From assembly GCF_029953595.1 (NCBI RefSeq), contig NZ_CP124535.1:2450001-2514000 (forward strand): 64,000 nucleotides of DNA, in the 5' to 3' direction. This DNA comes from Fuscovulum ytuae (GTDB lineage: Bacteria; Pseudomonadota; Alphaproteobacteria; Rhodobacterales; Rhodobacteraceae). The notes beneath the pieces are model-generated. The model was given only the letters and a program-made list of their open reading frames with translations, was not told where the DNA came from and did not search any database. The position numbers and the translations under genes are program-made. Below, one piece after another: positions 41,761 through 51,017 of this stretch; the first letter of the stretch is position 1; each line of letters starts with the position of its first letter.

Positions 41761-42128
41761 ATCCCAAGGGCATGGCGATACGCCGCAAGGTGCTGGGCGA
41801 CGCCCATGTGAACCGTGCCGAGGCCGCGAAAACCGCCTTCGATGCGCCGTTTCAGGGCCTGATCACCGAGGCCGCCTGGGCGCAGGTCTGGGGGCGCGAC
41901 ACCATTTCCCTGCGCGAACGTTCCATGCTGACCATCGCGTTGCTTGCGGGCCTTGGCAACGACCACGAGCTTGCCCTGCACATCCGAGCCACTGCCAACA
42001 CCGGGGCCTCCGAGGCCGATGTGATGGAGGCGCTCCTGCATGTAGCGATCTATGCGGGCGTGCCCCGGGCCAACCACGCGATGAAGATCGCCAAGGACAC
42101 CTTTGCCGCGATGAAGGATGCGACATGA
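41757..42128 (+). CDS. pcaC: 4-carboxymuconolactone decarboxylase
   Basis: 123 residues, a CMD-family protein. '[20 protein letters not shown]' (start), '[20 protein letters not shown]' and '[20 protein letters not shown]' match PcaC. It decarboxylates gamma-carboxymuconolactone to the enol-lactone used by PcaD. Here it is a separate gene and not fused to pcaD as in some actinobacteria. It overlaps pcaD and pcaH by 4 nt each. Confidence 0.94.
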   Translation: MNPKGMAIRRKVLGDAHVNRAEAAKTAFDAPFQGLITEAAWAQVWGRDTISLRERSMLTIALLAGLGNDHELALHIRATANTGASEADVMEALLHVAIYAGVPRANHAMKIAKDTFAAMKDAT

Positions 42129-42847
42129 CCCCCGCCGAATACTACCAGCGCGACCGTACCCTGCATCCCCCGGCCCATCATCCCGGCTACAAGACCAGCG
42201 TCGCGCGTTCGCCGTCACTGCCGCTTCTGACCCTGCAGCAAACCCCCAGCGAGATCACCGGGCCGACCTTCGGGCACGGCGACATCGGCCGCCTCGACAA
42301 CGACCTGACGCTGAACTTTTCCCACGGCGGGATGCCGGTGGGCGAGCGGATCATCCTGCATGGCCGCGTCCTGGACGAAAACGGCCGCCCGGTGCCGAAA
42401 ACGCTGGTCGAGATCTGGCAGGCCAATGCCAGCGGGCGCTATCGCCACAAGAAAGACGTCTACCTTGGTGCCCTCGACCCGAACTTCGGCGGCTGCGGGC
42501 GGACGCTGACAGATGAGACGGGCTATTACTTCTTCCGCACCATCAAGCCCGGGCCTTACCCCTGGATGAACTACGTCAACTCCTGGCGGCCCCGGCATAT
42601 CCATGTCTCGGTCTTTGGCGCTTCGTTCAGCCAGCGCCTGATCACCCAGCTTTACTTCGAAGGCGACCCGCTGATCCCGCTCTGCCCGATTGTGCAGACG
42701 ATACCGGACCCCGACGCCGTCCAGCGCCTGATCGCGCCGATGGACCTGAACGCCTCGGTTCCCATGGATTGCCTGGCCTACAAGTTCGACATCGTGCTGC
42801 GCGGGCGACGGTCGACGCTGTTCGAAAATCGGCTGGGGGGGAACTGA
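42125..42847 (+). CDS. pcaH: Protocatechuate 3,4-dioxygenase beta subunit
   Basis: 240 residues, the iron-binding subunit of the intradiol dioxygenase. The Fe(III) ligands correspond to Tyr106 ('GRYRHK'), Tyr145 ('PGPYPW'), His158 and His160 ('RPRHIH'), the same spacing as in the Pseudomonas enzyme. It cleaves protocatechuate, the product of the 3-dehydroshikimate dehydratase encoded at 52744, to beta-carboxy-cis,cis-muconate. It overlaps pcaG by 1 nt. Confidence 0.96.
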   Translation: MTPAEYYQRDRTLHPPAHHPGYKTSVARSPSLPLLTLQQTPSEITGPTFGHGDIGRLDNDLTLNFSHGGMPVGERIILHGRVLDENGRPVPKTLVEIWQANASGRYRHKKDVYLGALDPNFGGCGRTLTDETGYYFFRTIKPGPYPWMNYVNSWRPRHIHVSVFGASFSQRLITQLYFEGDPLIPLCPIVQTIPDPDAVQRLIAPMDLNASVPMDCLAYKFDIVLRGRRSTLFENRLGGN

Positions 42848-43458
42848 TGGTGCAATCCCTTGATTACCTGAAGGAAACCGCCTCGCAGACTGCCGGGCCT
42901 TATGTCCATATCGGGCTGGCCCCCGGTGCTGCGGGCTTCAAGACCTTTGAGCAGGAGCTGGGCCAGATCATCGCCGGGCCCGACGTCGCGGGCGAACGCA
43001 TCCGGGTAGAGGGCGTCGTGCTGGATGGCACCGGCGCTCCGGTAAAGGACGTGCTGCTGGAGGTCTGGCAAGCCGACTCGGCTGGCATCTATCCGCACCC
43101 CGAAGATCCGCGCCATGCAGAGGTCGCACCGGGCTTTCGCGGCTGGGGCCGCATCATCACCGATTTCGACAGCGGGCTTTGGTCGTTTGACACGATCAAG
43201 CCGGGGGCAACGCCGGGCCGCGCCGGGCGACTGCAGGCACCGCATGTCAGCTTCTGGCTCGTGGCGCGCGGCATCAACATCGGGCTGAACACCCGGATGT
43301 ATTTCCCCGAGGATGACCACTCGGCCGATCCCGTGCTGACCTCGGTCGAGCAACCGACCCGTCGCAAGACCCTGATCGCCACCAAGACCGGCCTCGGCAG
43401 CTATCGCTTCGACATCCGCCTGCAGGGCGACGGCGAAACCGTGTTTCTGGATATCTGA
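42847..43458 (+). CDS. pcaG: Protocatechuate 3,4-dioxygenase alpha subunit
   Basis: 203 residues with 'ETASQTAGPYVHIGLAPGAA', 'VLLEVWQADSAGIYPHPED', 'GFRGWGRIITDFDSG' and 'QAPHVSFWLVARGINIGLNT', all typical of PcaG. It pairs with PcaH to form the dioxygenase and contributes to the substrate pocket but not to iron binding. ATG 42847 overlaps the pcaH stop; the earlier in-frame start lies inside pcaH. Confidence 0.95.
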   Translation: MVQSLDYLKETASQTAGPYVHIGLAPGAAGFKTFEQELGQIIAGPDVAGERIRVEGVVLDGTGAPVKDVLLEVWQADSAGIYPHPEDPRHAEVAPGFRGWGRIITDFDSGLWSFDTIKPGATPGRAGRLQAPHVSFWLVARGINIGLNTRMYFPEDDHSADPVLTSVEQPTRRKTLIATKTGLGSYRFDIRLQGDGETVFLDI

Positions 43459-44289
43459 ATGGAACCCTGCTTCATCTGCGTCGCCATCACCGGCTCCTTG
43501 CCGACCAAGGCCAACAACCCCGCCGTGCCGATCTCAATCGCGGAACAGGTGGAAAGCACACAAGAGGCCTTCGAGGCCGGGGCGACCATCGCCCATTGCC
43601 ATGTGCGCGACGACGAGGGGAAGCCGACCTCGGACCCCGACCGCTTTGCCCGACTGATGGAAGGGTTGCACCAGTACTGCCCCGGCATGATCGTACAACT
43701 GTCAACCGGCGGGCGGTCGGGTGCCGGTCAGGCGCGGGGCGGGATGCTGCCCTTGAGGCCGGATATGGCTAGCTTGTCGGTGGGGTCGAACAACTTTCCG
43801 ACCCGTGTCTACGAGAACCCGCCCGATCTGGTGGACTGGCTGGCCGCCGAGATGGTCACGTATGGGGTCACGCCCGAGATCGAATGCTTCGACCTGTCCC
43901 ACATCTTCAAGGCGCATGAGATGTGGCGCAAGGGGCAGCTGACGGCGCGGCCCTATGTGCAGTTCGTGCTGGGCGTGAAGAACGCCATGCCGGCGGATCG
44001 GGTGGCCTTTGACTTCATGGTCGCCACGGTCAAGCGGCTGTTCGGCGAAGACGTCCCCTGGTGCGCCGCCGGGATCGGCCCGGCGCAGATCGTGGTCAAC
44101 CAATGGTGTATCGAAAGCGGTGGCCATGCCCGGACGGGCCTTGAGGACAACGTGCGGCTTGACCGCGACACCCTCGCCCCGTCGAACGCGGCTCTCGTCC
44201 GCCGCGTTGTGGACCTCTGCGACCGCGCGGGCCGTCCCGTCGCTACCTGGGCGCAGACGCGGGCTCGGCTGGGCCTGCGGCCCGCGTGA
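43459..44289 (+). CDS. BKACE-family beta-keto acid cleavage enzyme (DUF849)
   Basis: 276 residues. The zinc ligands of the family are visible as His46 and His48 ('AHCHVRD') and Glu229 ('TGLEDN'). 'VQLSTGGRSG', 'EIECFDLSHI' and 'VPWCAAGIGPAQ' also match. BKACE enzymes condense a beta-keto acid with acetyl-CoA and cleave it to acetoacetate and a new CoA ester. Located directly between pcaG and pcaB with no gap, it probably acts on beta-ketoadipate, replacing the CoA transferase and thiolase (PcaIJ, PcaF) that are absent here. The family function is established; the substrate assignment is inference. Confidence 0.85.
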   Translation: MEPCFICVAITGSLPTKANNPAVPISIAEQVESTQEAFEAGATIAHCHVRDDEGKPTSDPDRFARLMEGLHQYCPGMIVQLSTGGRSGAGQARGGMLPLRPDMASLSVGSNNFPTRVYENPPDLVDWLAAEMVTYGVTPEIECFDLSHIFKAHEMWRKGQLTARPYVQFVLGVKNAMPADRVAFDFMVATVKRLFGEDVPWCAAGIGPAQIVVNQWCIESGGHARTGLEDNVRLDRDTLAPSNAALVRRVVDLCDRAGRPVATWAQTRARLGLRPA

Positions 44290-45614
44290 TGCCCGCCGCC
44301 ACCGCCGATAGCGCGATCTACCGCGACCTGTTCGGCGATGCCGAGACGGCTTCTCTCTTCACCGACAGCTCCGAGGTGCGGGCGATGCTGCTGGTCGAAG
44401 GGGCCCTCGCGCGGGTGCAGGGCGCGCTTGGCCTGATCCCCGCCGATGCCGCCGCCTTCATCGACCGCGCGGCCCGCGAATTGCAGATCGACCCCGCCGC
44501 CCTTGCCGCCGAGACCTCCCGCAACGGTGTGCCGGTGCCCGCCCTGCTGGCCGCCTTCCGCAAGGAGGCAGGGGCGCCCGATCCAATACGCTGGCTGCAC
44601 TGGGGCGCGACCAGTCAGGACATCATCGACACTGCCCTCGCCCTGCGCCTGCGCCGAGTGCTAGACCTGTGGGAGGCTCGGCTGACCGCGCTGATCTTGG
44701 CACTCAGCCAACTGGCCGCGGCCCATGCCGACCTGCCCATGGCCGCACGCACCTATGGTCAGGCCGCGACGCCCTCGACTTTTGGCGCGCAGGTGGCCAG
44801 TTGGGGCCGCCCGCTGCTGCGGCACCGCGAAAAGCTGAACCCGCTCCGCGCAGAGGTCCTGCAGGTCTCGCTGTCCGGGGCAGCCGGAACACTGTCGGCG
44901 ATGGGTCCGCGTGGGCCCAAGGTCCGCGCCGCCCTTGCCGACGCATTGGGCCTGTCCGACCCCGGCGCAAGCTGGCACGGCGAACGCGACGGGATGGCCG
45001 CCTTCGGAGCGTGGATGGCCGGACTTTGCGCGACCCTCGGCAAGATCGGCGAGGACCTGATCCTTCTGACCGCCACCGGCCTGTCCGAGGTGCGGATTGC
45101 CGGCGCGGGCGGGTCATCCACCATGCCGCAAAAGCAGAACCCGGTCGGGCCCAGCGTGCTGGTGGCGCTGGCCCGGCAGGTGATCGGCTTGTCCGCCACG
45201 CTGATCGGGGCGGGCCTGCACCGGCAGGCGCGGGACGGGGCGGCGTGGTTCACCGAATGGCTGACCCTGCCGCAGATGTGCATCTCGACAGGGCGGGCGC
45301 TGGAACTGGCGGGGGATCTGGCCACACGGGTCGAGCCTGACCCAGCAGCGATGGCGCGGGTGCTGGCGGCCGACGCCGGCACTATCCACGCCGAGGCGCT
45401 GACCTTCGCGCTGGCCGCCCGGATGCCCCGCCCCGAGGCGGAGGCTGCTGTCAAACGCCTGTGCGCCGAAGCTTTGCAGACCGGCATAGACCTGCAGGCG
45501 CTGGCCGCCCGCGAATGGCCGGGTCTGCACGTGCCGATGGCCGTGGGAGAGGCTCCGGCCGAGGCGAGGGCCTTTGCGGCCGCCGCGCAGCGCGCGGGGC
45601 CGCCCGCCTCCTAA
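44289..45614 (+). CDS. pcaB: 3-carboxy-cis,cis-muconate cycloisomerase
   Basis: 441-residue member of the fumarase/aspartase superfamily. The signature loop is 'GGSSTMPQKQNPVGPS', with the catalytic Ser277 region; 'LHWGATSQDIIDTALALRLR' and 'AARTYGQAATPSTFGAQV' also match PcaB. It lactonises beta-carboxy-cis,cis-muconate to gamma-carboxymuconolactone. ATG 44289 gives TGATG coupling with the BKACE stop; GTG 44286 is an alternative. Its stop codon overlaps the stop of the convergent gntR gene. Confidence 0.93.
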   Translation: MPAATADSAIYRDLFGDAETASLFTDSSEVRAMLLVEGALARVQGALGLIPADAAAFIDRAARELQIDPAALAAETSRNGVPVPALLAAFRKEAGAPDPIRWLHWGATSQDIIDTALALRLRRVLDLWEARLTALILALSQLAAAHADLPMAARTYGQAATPSTFGAQVASWGRPLLRHREKLNPLRAEVLQVSLSGAAGTLSAMGPRGPKVRAALADALGLSDPGASWHGERDGMAAFGAWMAGLCATLGKIGEDLILLTATGLSEVRIAGAGGSSTMPQKQNPVGPSVLVALARQVIGLSATLIGAGLHRQARDGAAWFTEWLTLPQMCISTGRALELAGDLATRVEPDPAAMARVLAADAGTIHAEALTFALAARMPRPEAEAAVKRLCAEALQTGIDLQALAAREWPGLHVPMAVGEAPAEARAFAAAAQRAGPPAS

Positions 45615-46282
45615 CCCTGCACAGCCATCCGCGCCGACAGCGCCTGACCTGTGCACAGGATATGCGACCGCAGCGCCACGCAGGCGCGGTCGCTGTCATG
45701 CGCCGTCGCAGCCGCGGCAATCTCGCTGTGTTCCGCCTCGATGTCTCGGTCGGTCACGTCATCCAGCGGATAGAGGTGGCGATAGCGGTCGATCATGTTG
45801 TGCAGGCTTTTGCAGAAGCTCAGCACCAGCGGCATCCCGCAGCCCCGGATCAGTGCCAGGTGAAACTCGGCATGCGCCTCTTCCCATGCCGCAACGGTCT
45901 CGGGCCTTGCCGGATCACGCACCGAGCGGGTCAGCAGGTAGTGGGTCCGCATGACATCGCTTTCCCAGTCGAGCCCGCCGTGGGCGATGCTGGCGCGCAA
46001 GGCCATGACGTCCAGTTCGGCCCGCAGTGCCGTCACCTCGGTCAGATTGGCCGACGACACTGGGGCCACGCGATAACCGCGCTGATCCTCGAATTCGACC
46101 AGACCATCGGCCACTAACCGCGACACGGCTTCGCGCAGGGGGCTGATTGAGATGTCATGTTCCTCGCGTAGGCGGTCCAGGTTGATCCGCGACCCGGGCG
46201 CCAGATCGCCGCGCAGGATGGCATGGCGCAGGGTCGCGGAAATGCGGCTGGAGATCGTTTCCTTGCGGGGGGCTTCAGCCAT
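45611..46282 (-). CDS. GntR-family regulator (FCD domain)
   Basis: 223 residues: winged helix-turn-helix (about 8-72; 'SATLRHAILRGDLAPGSRIN', 'ISISPLREAVSRLVADGLVE') and an FCD effector domain ('LRAELDVMALRASIAHGGLD', 'AHAEFHLALIRGCGM', 'EHSEIAAAATAHD') with Asp/His metal ligands. ATG 46282 is behind an AGGTGA stretch. It is closely similar in pattern to the GntR at 58969 ('LNLDRLREKLAVGLSPLREA'). It is divergent from the next gntR and probably controls quinate/protocatechuate genes. Confidence 0.88.
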   Translation of the reverse strand: MAEAPRKETISSRISATLRHAILRGDLAPGSRINLDRLREEHDISISPLREAVSRLVADGLVEFEDQRGYRVAPVSSANLTEVTALRAELDVMALRASIAHGGLDWESDVMRTHYLLTRSVRDPARPETVAAWEEAHAEFHLALIRGCGMPLVLSFCKSLHNMIDRYRHLYPLDDVTDRDIEAEHSEIAAAATAHDSDRACVALRSHILCTGQALSARMAVQG

Positions 46283-46433
46283 GGTCACCTCATTCCTTGA
46301 CCGAACCATAAAAGACGAACCTTCGCCTTACAATGTTCAGCTTGGAAAAATGGATGATTCCTGAAATCTTGGCGGGCACCAGAAAGTGATGAGAATCGTC
46401 GTTCATTCGGCGAATCGAAGAAGGTCGCCCCCC

Positions 46434-47084
46434 ATGTCGCTGTTCCAGACTACCTATGCCCAGCTCCGCGGCGATATCGTCTTTGGCGCGCTTGCCCCCG
46501 GCCTGCGCCTGCGGCTTGAGGAGCTGCACACGCGCTATGGCGCGTCCGTCCCTACCCTGCGCGAGGTGCTGAACCGGCTGGCCTCGGAGGGGCTGGTGGT
46601 GTCCGAAGACCAGCGCGGCTTTGCGGTCGCGCCGATCTCTGTGGCGAACCTTCTGGAACTGGCCAGCCTGCGCAAGCTGATCGAGGTGCATGCGCTTGAA
46701 CTGTCGTTCCGGATGGGCACCGTGGCCTGGGAAAGCGAGGTTGTCGCCGCGCACCACAAGCTGAGCCGGATCGAGCAGCAGCTGATCGCGGGTGAGGCCG
46801 CCGACCGCAGCGAGTGGAAGCGCTATGACTTCGGCTTTCACCAGACGCTGATCGGGGCCTGCGGGTCCGAGGAATTGCTGGCGGTGCATCGGGCGGTCTT
46901 CGACAAGTACCTGCGCTATCAGATGATCTTCCTGACCTTCCGGGGCGACATCGCGGCGCGTGAACACAAGGCGCTTCTGGATGCAGCCCTCGCCCGCGAC
47001 TTCGCCACCGCCCGCGCGGTGCTGGAACGCCATGTGGATGGCGGTGTCGCGCATGCGCTTGCCGCGCAGGGCGAGCCTGTGTGA
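46434..47084 (+). CDS. GntR-family regulator (FCD domain)
   Basis: 216 residues from ATG 46434, which has AAGAAGG nine bases upstream; an earlier GTG at 46386 lacks a site. The winged helix is 'YAQLRGDIVFGALAPGLRLR' and 'GASVPTLREVLNRLASEGLV'; the FCD part has 'LASLRKLIEVHALELSF', 'YDFGFHQTLIGACGSEELL' and 'EHKALLDAALARD'. It is convergent with the aroE/TRAP operon, 7 nt away, and divergent from the other gntR. Regulation of the quinate/shikimate uptake operon is a reasonable inference. Confidence 0.88.
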   Translation: MSLFQTTYAQLRGDIVFGALAPGLRLRLEELHTRYGASVPTLREVLNRLASEGLVVSEDQRGFAVAPISVANLLELASLRKLIEVHALELSFRMGTVAWESEVVAAHHKLSRIEQQLIAGEAADRSEWKRYDFGFHQTLIGACGSEELLAVHRAVFDKYLRYQMIFLTFRGDIAAREHKALLDAALARDFATARAVLERHVDGGVAHALAAQGEPV

Positions 47085-47091
47085 CTGGCCC

Positions 47092-47949
47092 TTACGGGGT
47101 GTACGTGATGATGCTGCGCACCCAAGGCTCATCCGGTTCGGCCCCGGTGAAGATATGGAAGGCCTGCACGCCCTGATGGAAATAAAGTTCGTAGCCTGAA
47201 AGGAAGGCGGCCCCCAAGGCTTGAGTCTGGGCGCGGAATTCGGTCTTGTCGGGGGTATAGACGGCATCGAAGGCCCAGACGGGTGCGCCCCTGGCACCCG
47301 CCGGAAGGGCAGAGCCCGGACGCCCGACCATGCCCAGCGGCGTACAGTTCACCAGACCGGTGATGTCGGCAAGATCGGTCAGCTTGTCCTTTTCCGTGGC
47401 CAGCACAGCCGTTTCCGGAAACTGCTTGCGCACCGCAGCACCCAGCGAGACGACCTTGGCCAAGTCGGTGTCATAAAGGAGGATCTCGCTAGCCCCAAGA
47501 CTCGCCAGCCCGAAGACCACCGCCCGCCCCACGCCGCCGGTGCCTAGCACCAGCACCCGTCCCGGCGTCTTGCCCGGAAACCGCGCCCGGAACGCCGCGA
47601 CAAAGCCGGAATAGTCGGTATTGAAGGCGCGCGGCCCCTCTGCCGTAAAACGTACCGTGTTCGACGACCCCATCGCAGCCACGACCGGATCGCCCGCAGG
47701 GACCAGCGCCGCCGCTTCTTCCTTGTGGGGGTAGGTGACGTTCACGCCGTGAAAACCCGTGTCCCGGCAGTGGTCCAGCATTTTGGCAAAGCTCTTGCCA
47801 TGTTCAGCCGGGATCAAAAGGTCGTAGCTGGCGTTGCCCCCGACCGACAGGGCGCAAACCGTATGCAGGACCGGTGACCGGGAGGCGACGATGTTTCCTC
47901 CGATCAGGCCAAGTCGCCAAGTGCGTGTGGAGGTAAACGTGGTGTTCAT
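47092..47949 (-). CDS. Quinate/shikimate dehydrogenase (AroE/YdiB family)
   Basis: 285 residues. The substrate-binding 'SRSP' (23-26), catalytic Lys76 in 'NVTYPHKEE' and Asp112 in 'NTDYSG' are present, as is the Rossmann loop 'LGTGGVGRA'. After the second beta strand the sequence is 'LLYDTDLAK', with Asp160 where biosynthetic AroE has the NADP-binding NRT; this favours NAD+ and a catabolic role. It is the last gene of the TRAP operon (4-nt overlap with the large permease gene). It should convert imported quinate or shikimate to 3-dehydroquinate or 3-dehydroshikimate. Confidence 0.85.
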   Translation of the reverse strand: MNTTFTSTRTWRLGLIGGNIVASRSPVLHTVCALSVGGNASYDLLIPAEHGKSFAKMLDHCRDTGFHGVNVTYPHKEEAAALVPAGDPVVAAMGSSNTVRFTAEGPRAFNTDYSGFVAAFRARFPGKTPGRVLVLGTGGVGRAVVFGLASLGASEILLYDTDLAKVVSLGAAVRKQFPETAVLATEKDKLTDLADITGLVNCTPLGMVGRPGSALPAGARGAPVWAFDAVYTPDKTEFRAQTQALGAAFLSGYELYFHQGVQAFHIFTGAEPDEPWVRSIITYTP

Positions 47950-49241
47950 CCCTGATATCCAAAGAGACGTGGAAAATAGAGAACCAGGTCGGGCGATGCG
48001 ACAAGGATGACCAAGGCTGCCAGCAACGCTACGAAGAAGGGCGCGATGCCGCGCACGATGTCCTTGATCGGAATGCCAGTGACGGCATTGATGACGAAGA
48101 TAAGGATGCCATAGGGCGGTGTGATCAAGCCCAACATGGTGTTGACCACGGCGAAGACGCCAAAATGCACCGGATCGATCCCGAGTGATTTCACCGTGGG
48201 TAGGAACAGAGGGATCACGACCAGGATGATCGTGCCGCCGTCCAGAAGCATGCCCAGCACGAGGAGGAGGATGTTAAGGCCGATGAGGAATTCAATCTTC
48301 GAGATCTCCCGCGCTTCCAGCCAGGCGGCAAGTGCCTCGGGGATGCGTTCCGAGGCAACGATGTAGTTGAAGATGAGCGCCGAGCCGATGACGATTCCCA
48401 CCGTCGCCGCCTGTCTTGCGCTTTCCGTGAAGACCCCCCACAGGCCTGCGGGCGAAAGCTGTCTGTACACGACCATGGAAAGAAGCAGGGCATAGAGCGC
48501 GGCACAGGCGGCAGCCTCGGTCGGTGTAATGGCGCCGCCGTAGATTCCGCCCAGAAGGATCACGGGCAACATGAGGACGGGGAAGGCGCGGAAGGTCAGG
48601 CGCGGCATCTCGCGCATCGGGACGGGTGTTTCGCGGATTCTTTCCGCCCGCCCGGCGAGGACACTGTTCATCGCTGCAAGCGACAGCGCCATCAGAAGAC
48701 CCGGAACCACGCCTGCAAGGAAGAGGAAGCCGATCGATGTGTCAGAAACGAGCGCATACATCACCATCGGGATCGAGGGCGGAATGATCGGGCCGATGGT
48801 CGCCGCGGCGGCGGTGATGCCGGCAGCATAACTAGGGGCATAGCGGCCGTCCTTCGTCATCATGCCGATGATCATTTTCCCCGGTCCCGCGGCATCGGCC
48901 ACCGCCGATCCAGACATTCCCGCGAAGATCACCGAAACAGCGATGTTCACATGGCCCAGTCCTCCGCGGAACCGCCCGACGACGGCATTGCAGAAATCGA
49001 GCAACCGATCCGATATCGACCCCGCGTTCATGATGTTCGCCGCTACGATGAACAGCGGTACGGCCAAAAGGATATAGCCGTCATAGATCGACTGGATCAG
49101 CTGTTCGCCCGCGAGCGAGAGGTCAGACCCCGTCCAGGCCAGCCATACTATGGCGGCCACCATCATAGAGTAGCCGATGGGCGCGCCGATGGCTGCGACG
49201 AAGAACAGTGTAGCAAGACAGATCAGAAAGGCCATGCTCAT
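47946..49241 (-). CDS. TRAP transporter large permease subunit (DctM family)
   Basis: 431 residues, very hydrophobic, with the DctM landmarks 'GAPIGYSMMVAAIVWLAW', 'HVNIAVSVIFAGMSGSAVAD' (read as HVNIAVSVIF, AGMSGSAVAD), 'AAGITAAAATIGPIIPPSIP' and 'GLITPPYGILIFVINAVTGI'. It imports an organic acid with sodium or proton symport, together with the small subunit (12 nt upstream) and the periplasmic protein. Linkage to a quinate/shikimate dehydrogenase indicates quinate or shikimate as cargo. Confidence 0.93.
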   Translation of the reverse strand: MSMAFLICLATLFFVAAIGAPIGYSMMVAAIVWLAWTGSDLSLAGEQLIQSIYDGYILLAVPLFIVAANIMNAGSISDRLLDFCNAVVGRFRGGLGHVNIAVSVIFAGMSGSAVADAAGPGKMIIGMMTKDGRYAPSYAAGITAAAATIGPIIPPSIPMVMYALVSDTSIGFLFLAGVVPGLLMALSLAAMNSVLAGRAERIRETPVPMREMPRLTFRAFPVLMLPVILLGGIYGGAITPTEAAACAALYALLLSMVVYRQLSPAGLWGVFTESARQAATVGIVIGSALIFNYIVASERIPEALAAWLEAREISKIEFLIGLNILLLVLGMLLDGGTIILVVIPLFLPTVKSLGIDPVHFGVFAVVNTMLGLITPPYGILIFVINAVTGIPIKDIVRGIAPFFVALLAALVILVASPDLVLYFPRLFGYQG

Positions 49242-49253
49242 GTCGTTCTCCGG

Positions 49254-49757
49254 TCAGTCCGCCATGATGTCGCGCTGGTCGAGATCAGGATTGTAACCCC
49301 GAAGGATCGCTGCGATCCGCCAGCCGTAACGTGCGATGACTGCCACAAGGAAGATGATGTAGATTGAGAAAACCCAGATCAGCGGAATGCGGAAGACCGC
49401 CGATTTCTTGATCTTGTAGAAGGTCACGTAGTCCCAGCTGTCGGGCACCGATGCCAGCAGCGCAGCAAAGATCGAGATCGAGGCCAGCAAGGCGCAGATC
49501 CGTCGCGCCCCGGGGCGCAGGGACGTGACCAGAACGTCAAATTTCACATGGTCTCGTTCCCGCAACACGAAAGCACAAGTGAACAGGACCAGCCAGAGCC
49601 ATAGGCTGAGCGACAGCTCGATAGTCCAGCCTAGCGACCAGCCGAAGATGTAGCGGGCGACGATCTGCAGAATGAAAGTGGCGAAGATGGCGGCGAGCAT
49701 GCCCGCCGCCACGCCTTCCGCCGCCTTCGCCAGAACCGGCAGAAGGCGGGCCATCAT
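49254..49757 (-). CDS. TRAP transporter small permease subunit (DctQ family)
   Basis: 167 residues with four hydrophobic segments. 'AAIFATFILQIVARYIFG' then 'WSLGWTIELSLSLWLWLVLF' is the typical DctQ core, followed by 'RERDHVKFDVLV'. ATG 49757 overlaps the stop of the binding-protein gene by 1 nt. It forms the membrane complex with the large subunit. Confidence 0.9.
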   Translation of the reverse strand: MMARLLPVLAKAAEGVAAGMLAAIFATFILQIVARYIFGWSLGWTIELSLSLWLWLVLFTCAFVLRERDHVKFDVLVTSLRPGARRICALLASISIFAALLASVPDSWDYVTFYKIKKSAVFRIPLIWVFSIYIIFLVAVIARYGWRIAAILRGYNPDLDQRDIMAD

Positions 49758-50755
49758 TACTTGGCCAGTTCGTTGATCCGGTCCAGCATGCCGGCCGGCC
49801 AGTCCTTGGCATAGTCCGAAGCCAGGTAGTCGGCCTGAACCTTGGTGCGGAAGGCCGCCACGTCGGGCTCGTAGACCTTGATGCCCTTTTCGGTCAGGAA
49901 GGCGACTGCGTCTTCTTCCTTCTTCAGCTGCAGTTGGCGCGCATGTTCCGCCGCCGCATCCGCAGCCGCCTGAACCGCAGTTTGCTGTTCGGGCGTCATT
50001 CCGTCCCAGACCGCCTTCGAGATCGTCAGATAGTTCAGGTCGACCAGATGCGAGGTCAGCACGATCTGGTTGGTAACCTCGTAGAACTTGCTGTCGATGA
50101 CGGTCGGCAGCGGGTTGTCCTGCCCGTCCACGGCACCGGTCTGCAGTGCGGTGTAAAGCTCGCCGAAGGCCACCGGAACGGGCGATGCGCCCAAGGCACC
50201 CCCCAGGAACTGCCAGGCGTCCGACCCGGGCATCCGCAGCTTGACACCCGCCAAGTCGGCCGGGGTCTTGATCTCTTTGTCGCCCTTCAGGTTGATCTGG
50301 CGCTTGCCAAGGTACATTACCGTCAGCAGTTTCACGCCAAGCTCGGCTTCGACCTTTGCCTTCAGCGGGTCCATGATCGGGTCGTTGAACACGGCGATCT
50401 GATGTTCGGCCGACTGGTGGACATAGCCTGCGGTCAGGATCGAGAATTCCGGGAAGAAGCTGGAGAATTCCTGCGCGGAGGCGATGGACATGTCGAGGTT
50501 GCCGCGCGCGATGGCCTCAAGCTCGGTGCCCTGCTTGAACAACGTTCCGTTCCAATGCGGCTCGAATGACGCGAACTCGGCGACGGCGGGGCCGAACTTT
50601 TCGATCAGGCCGATGGCGCGGCTGTCGGTTTCGGTGTTCACCGAGGACAGGCGCAGGCGGATCTTGTCCTGCGCCACGGCGGCCCCTGCGGCAAGGACCA
50701 GAGCGGAGGCGGCAGCAGTCGAAAGCAATGCGCGGCGCGAGATGGTGAATGTCAT
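49757..50755 (-). CDS. TRAP transporter periplasmic binding protein (DctP family)
   Basis: 332 residues. The N-terminus 'MTFTISRRALLSTAAASALV' has a twin-arginine followed by a hydrophobic stretch (Tat-like), with cleavage near AVA-QD. The mature protein shows DctP features: 'KIRLRLSSVNTETDSRAIGL', 'KTPADLAGVKLRMPGSDAWQ' and 'LQTGAVDGQDNPLPTVIDS', where the Arg of 'LRMPG' usually pairs with the ligand carboxylate. ATG 50755 follows GGGAGGA. It is the first gene of the operon and divergent from the aldolase gene. Confidence 0.92.
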   Translation of the reverse strand: MTFTISRRALLSTAAASALVLAAGAAVAQDKIRLRLSSVNTETDSRAIGLIEKFGPAVAEFASFEPHWNGTLFKQGTELEAIARGNLDMSIASAQEFSSFFPEFSILTAGYVHQSAEHQIAVFNDPIMDPLKAKVEAELGVKLLTVMYLGKRQINLKGDKEIKTPADLAGVKLRMPGSDAWQFLGGALGASPVPVAFGELYTALQTGAVDGQDNPLPTVIDSKFYEVTNQIVLTSHLVDLNYLTISKAVWDGMTPEQQTAVQAAADAAAEHARQLQLKKEEDAVAFLTEKGIKVYEPDVAAFRTKVQADYLASDYAKDWPAGMLDRINELAK

Positions 50756-51017
50756 GGTTTCCTCCCTGTGACATCGGATTTTTCGGCCCTCTCCCTCGGG
50801 CCAATGCGTAAAGTTTGACAGGAAAGGACCTACGTGTCTACCGTTTATCTTATAAGCATGATTATCCTTCACTGATCCGATTTCTATGGAGTTTTACCGA
50901 ATAATCGATTTTCATGAATTGCAGCACATCCCCGATTCGGCACCGTCGCCTGGATGGCGCGGCGTTCTGCACAGCAGGACGGGAGGGGTTGATTTGCCGA
51001 CAGGAAGGAAGCGGGAC

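Noticed and set aside
50830-50930. Possible GntR operator in the dctP-aldolase divergent promoter
   Set aside because: AT-rich segments with partial symmetry are present but no convincing dyad could be defined.
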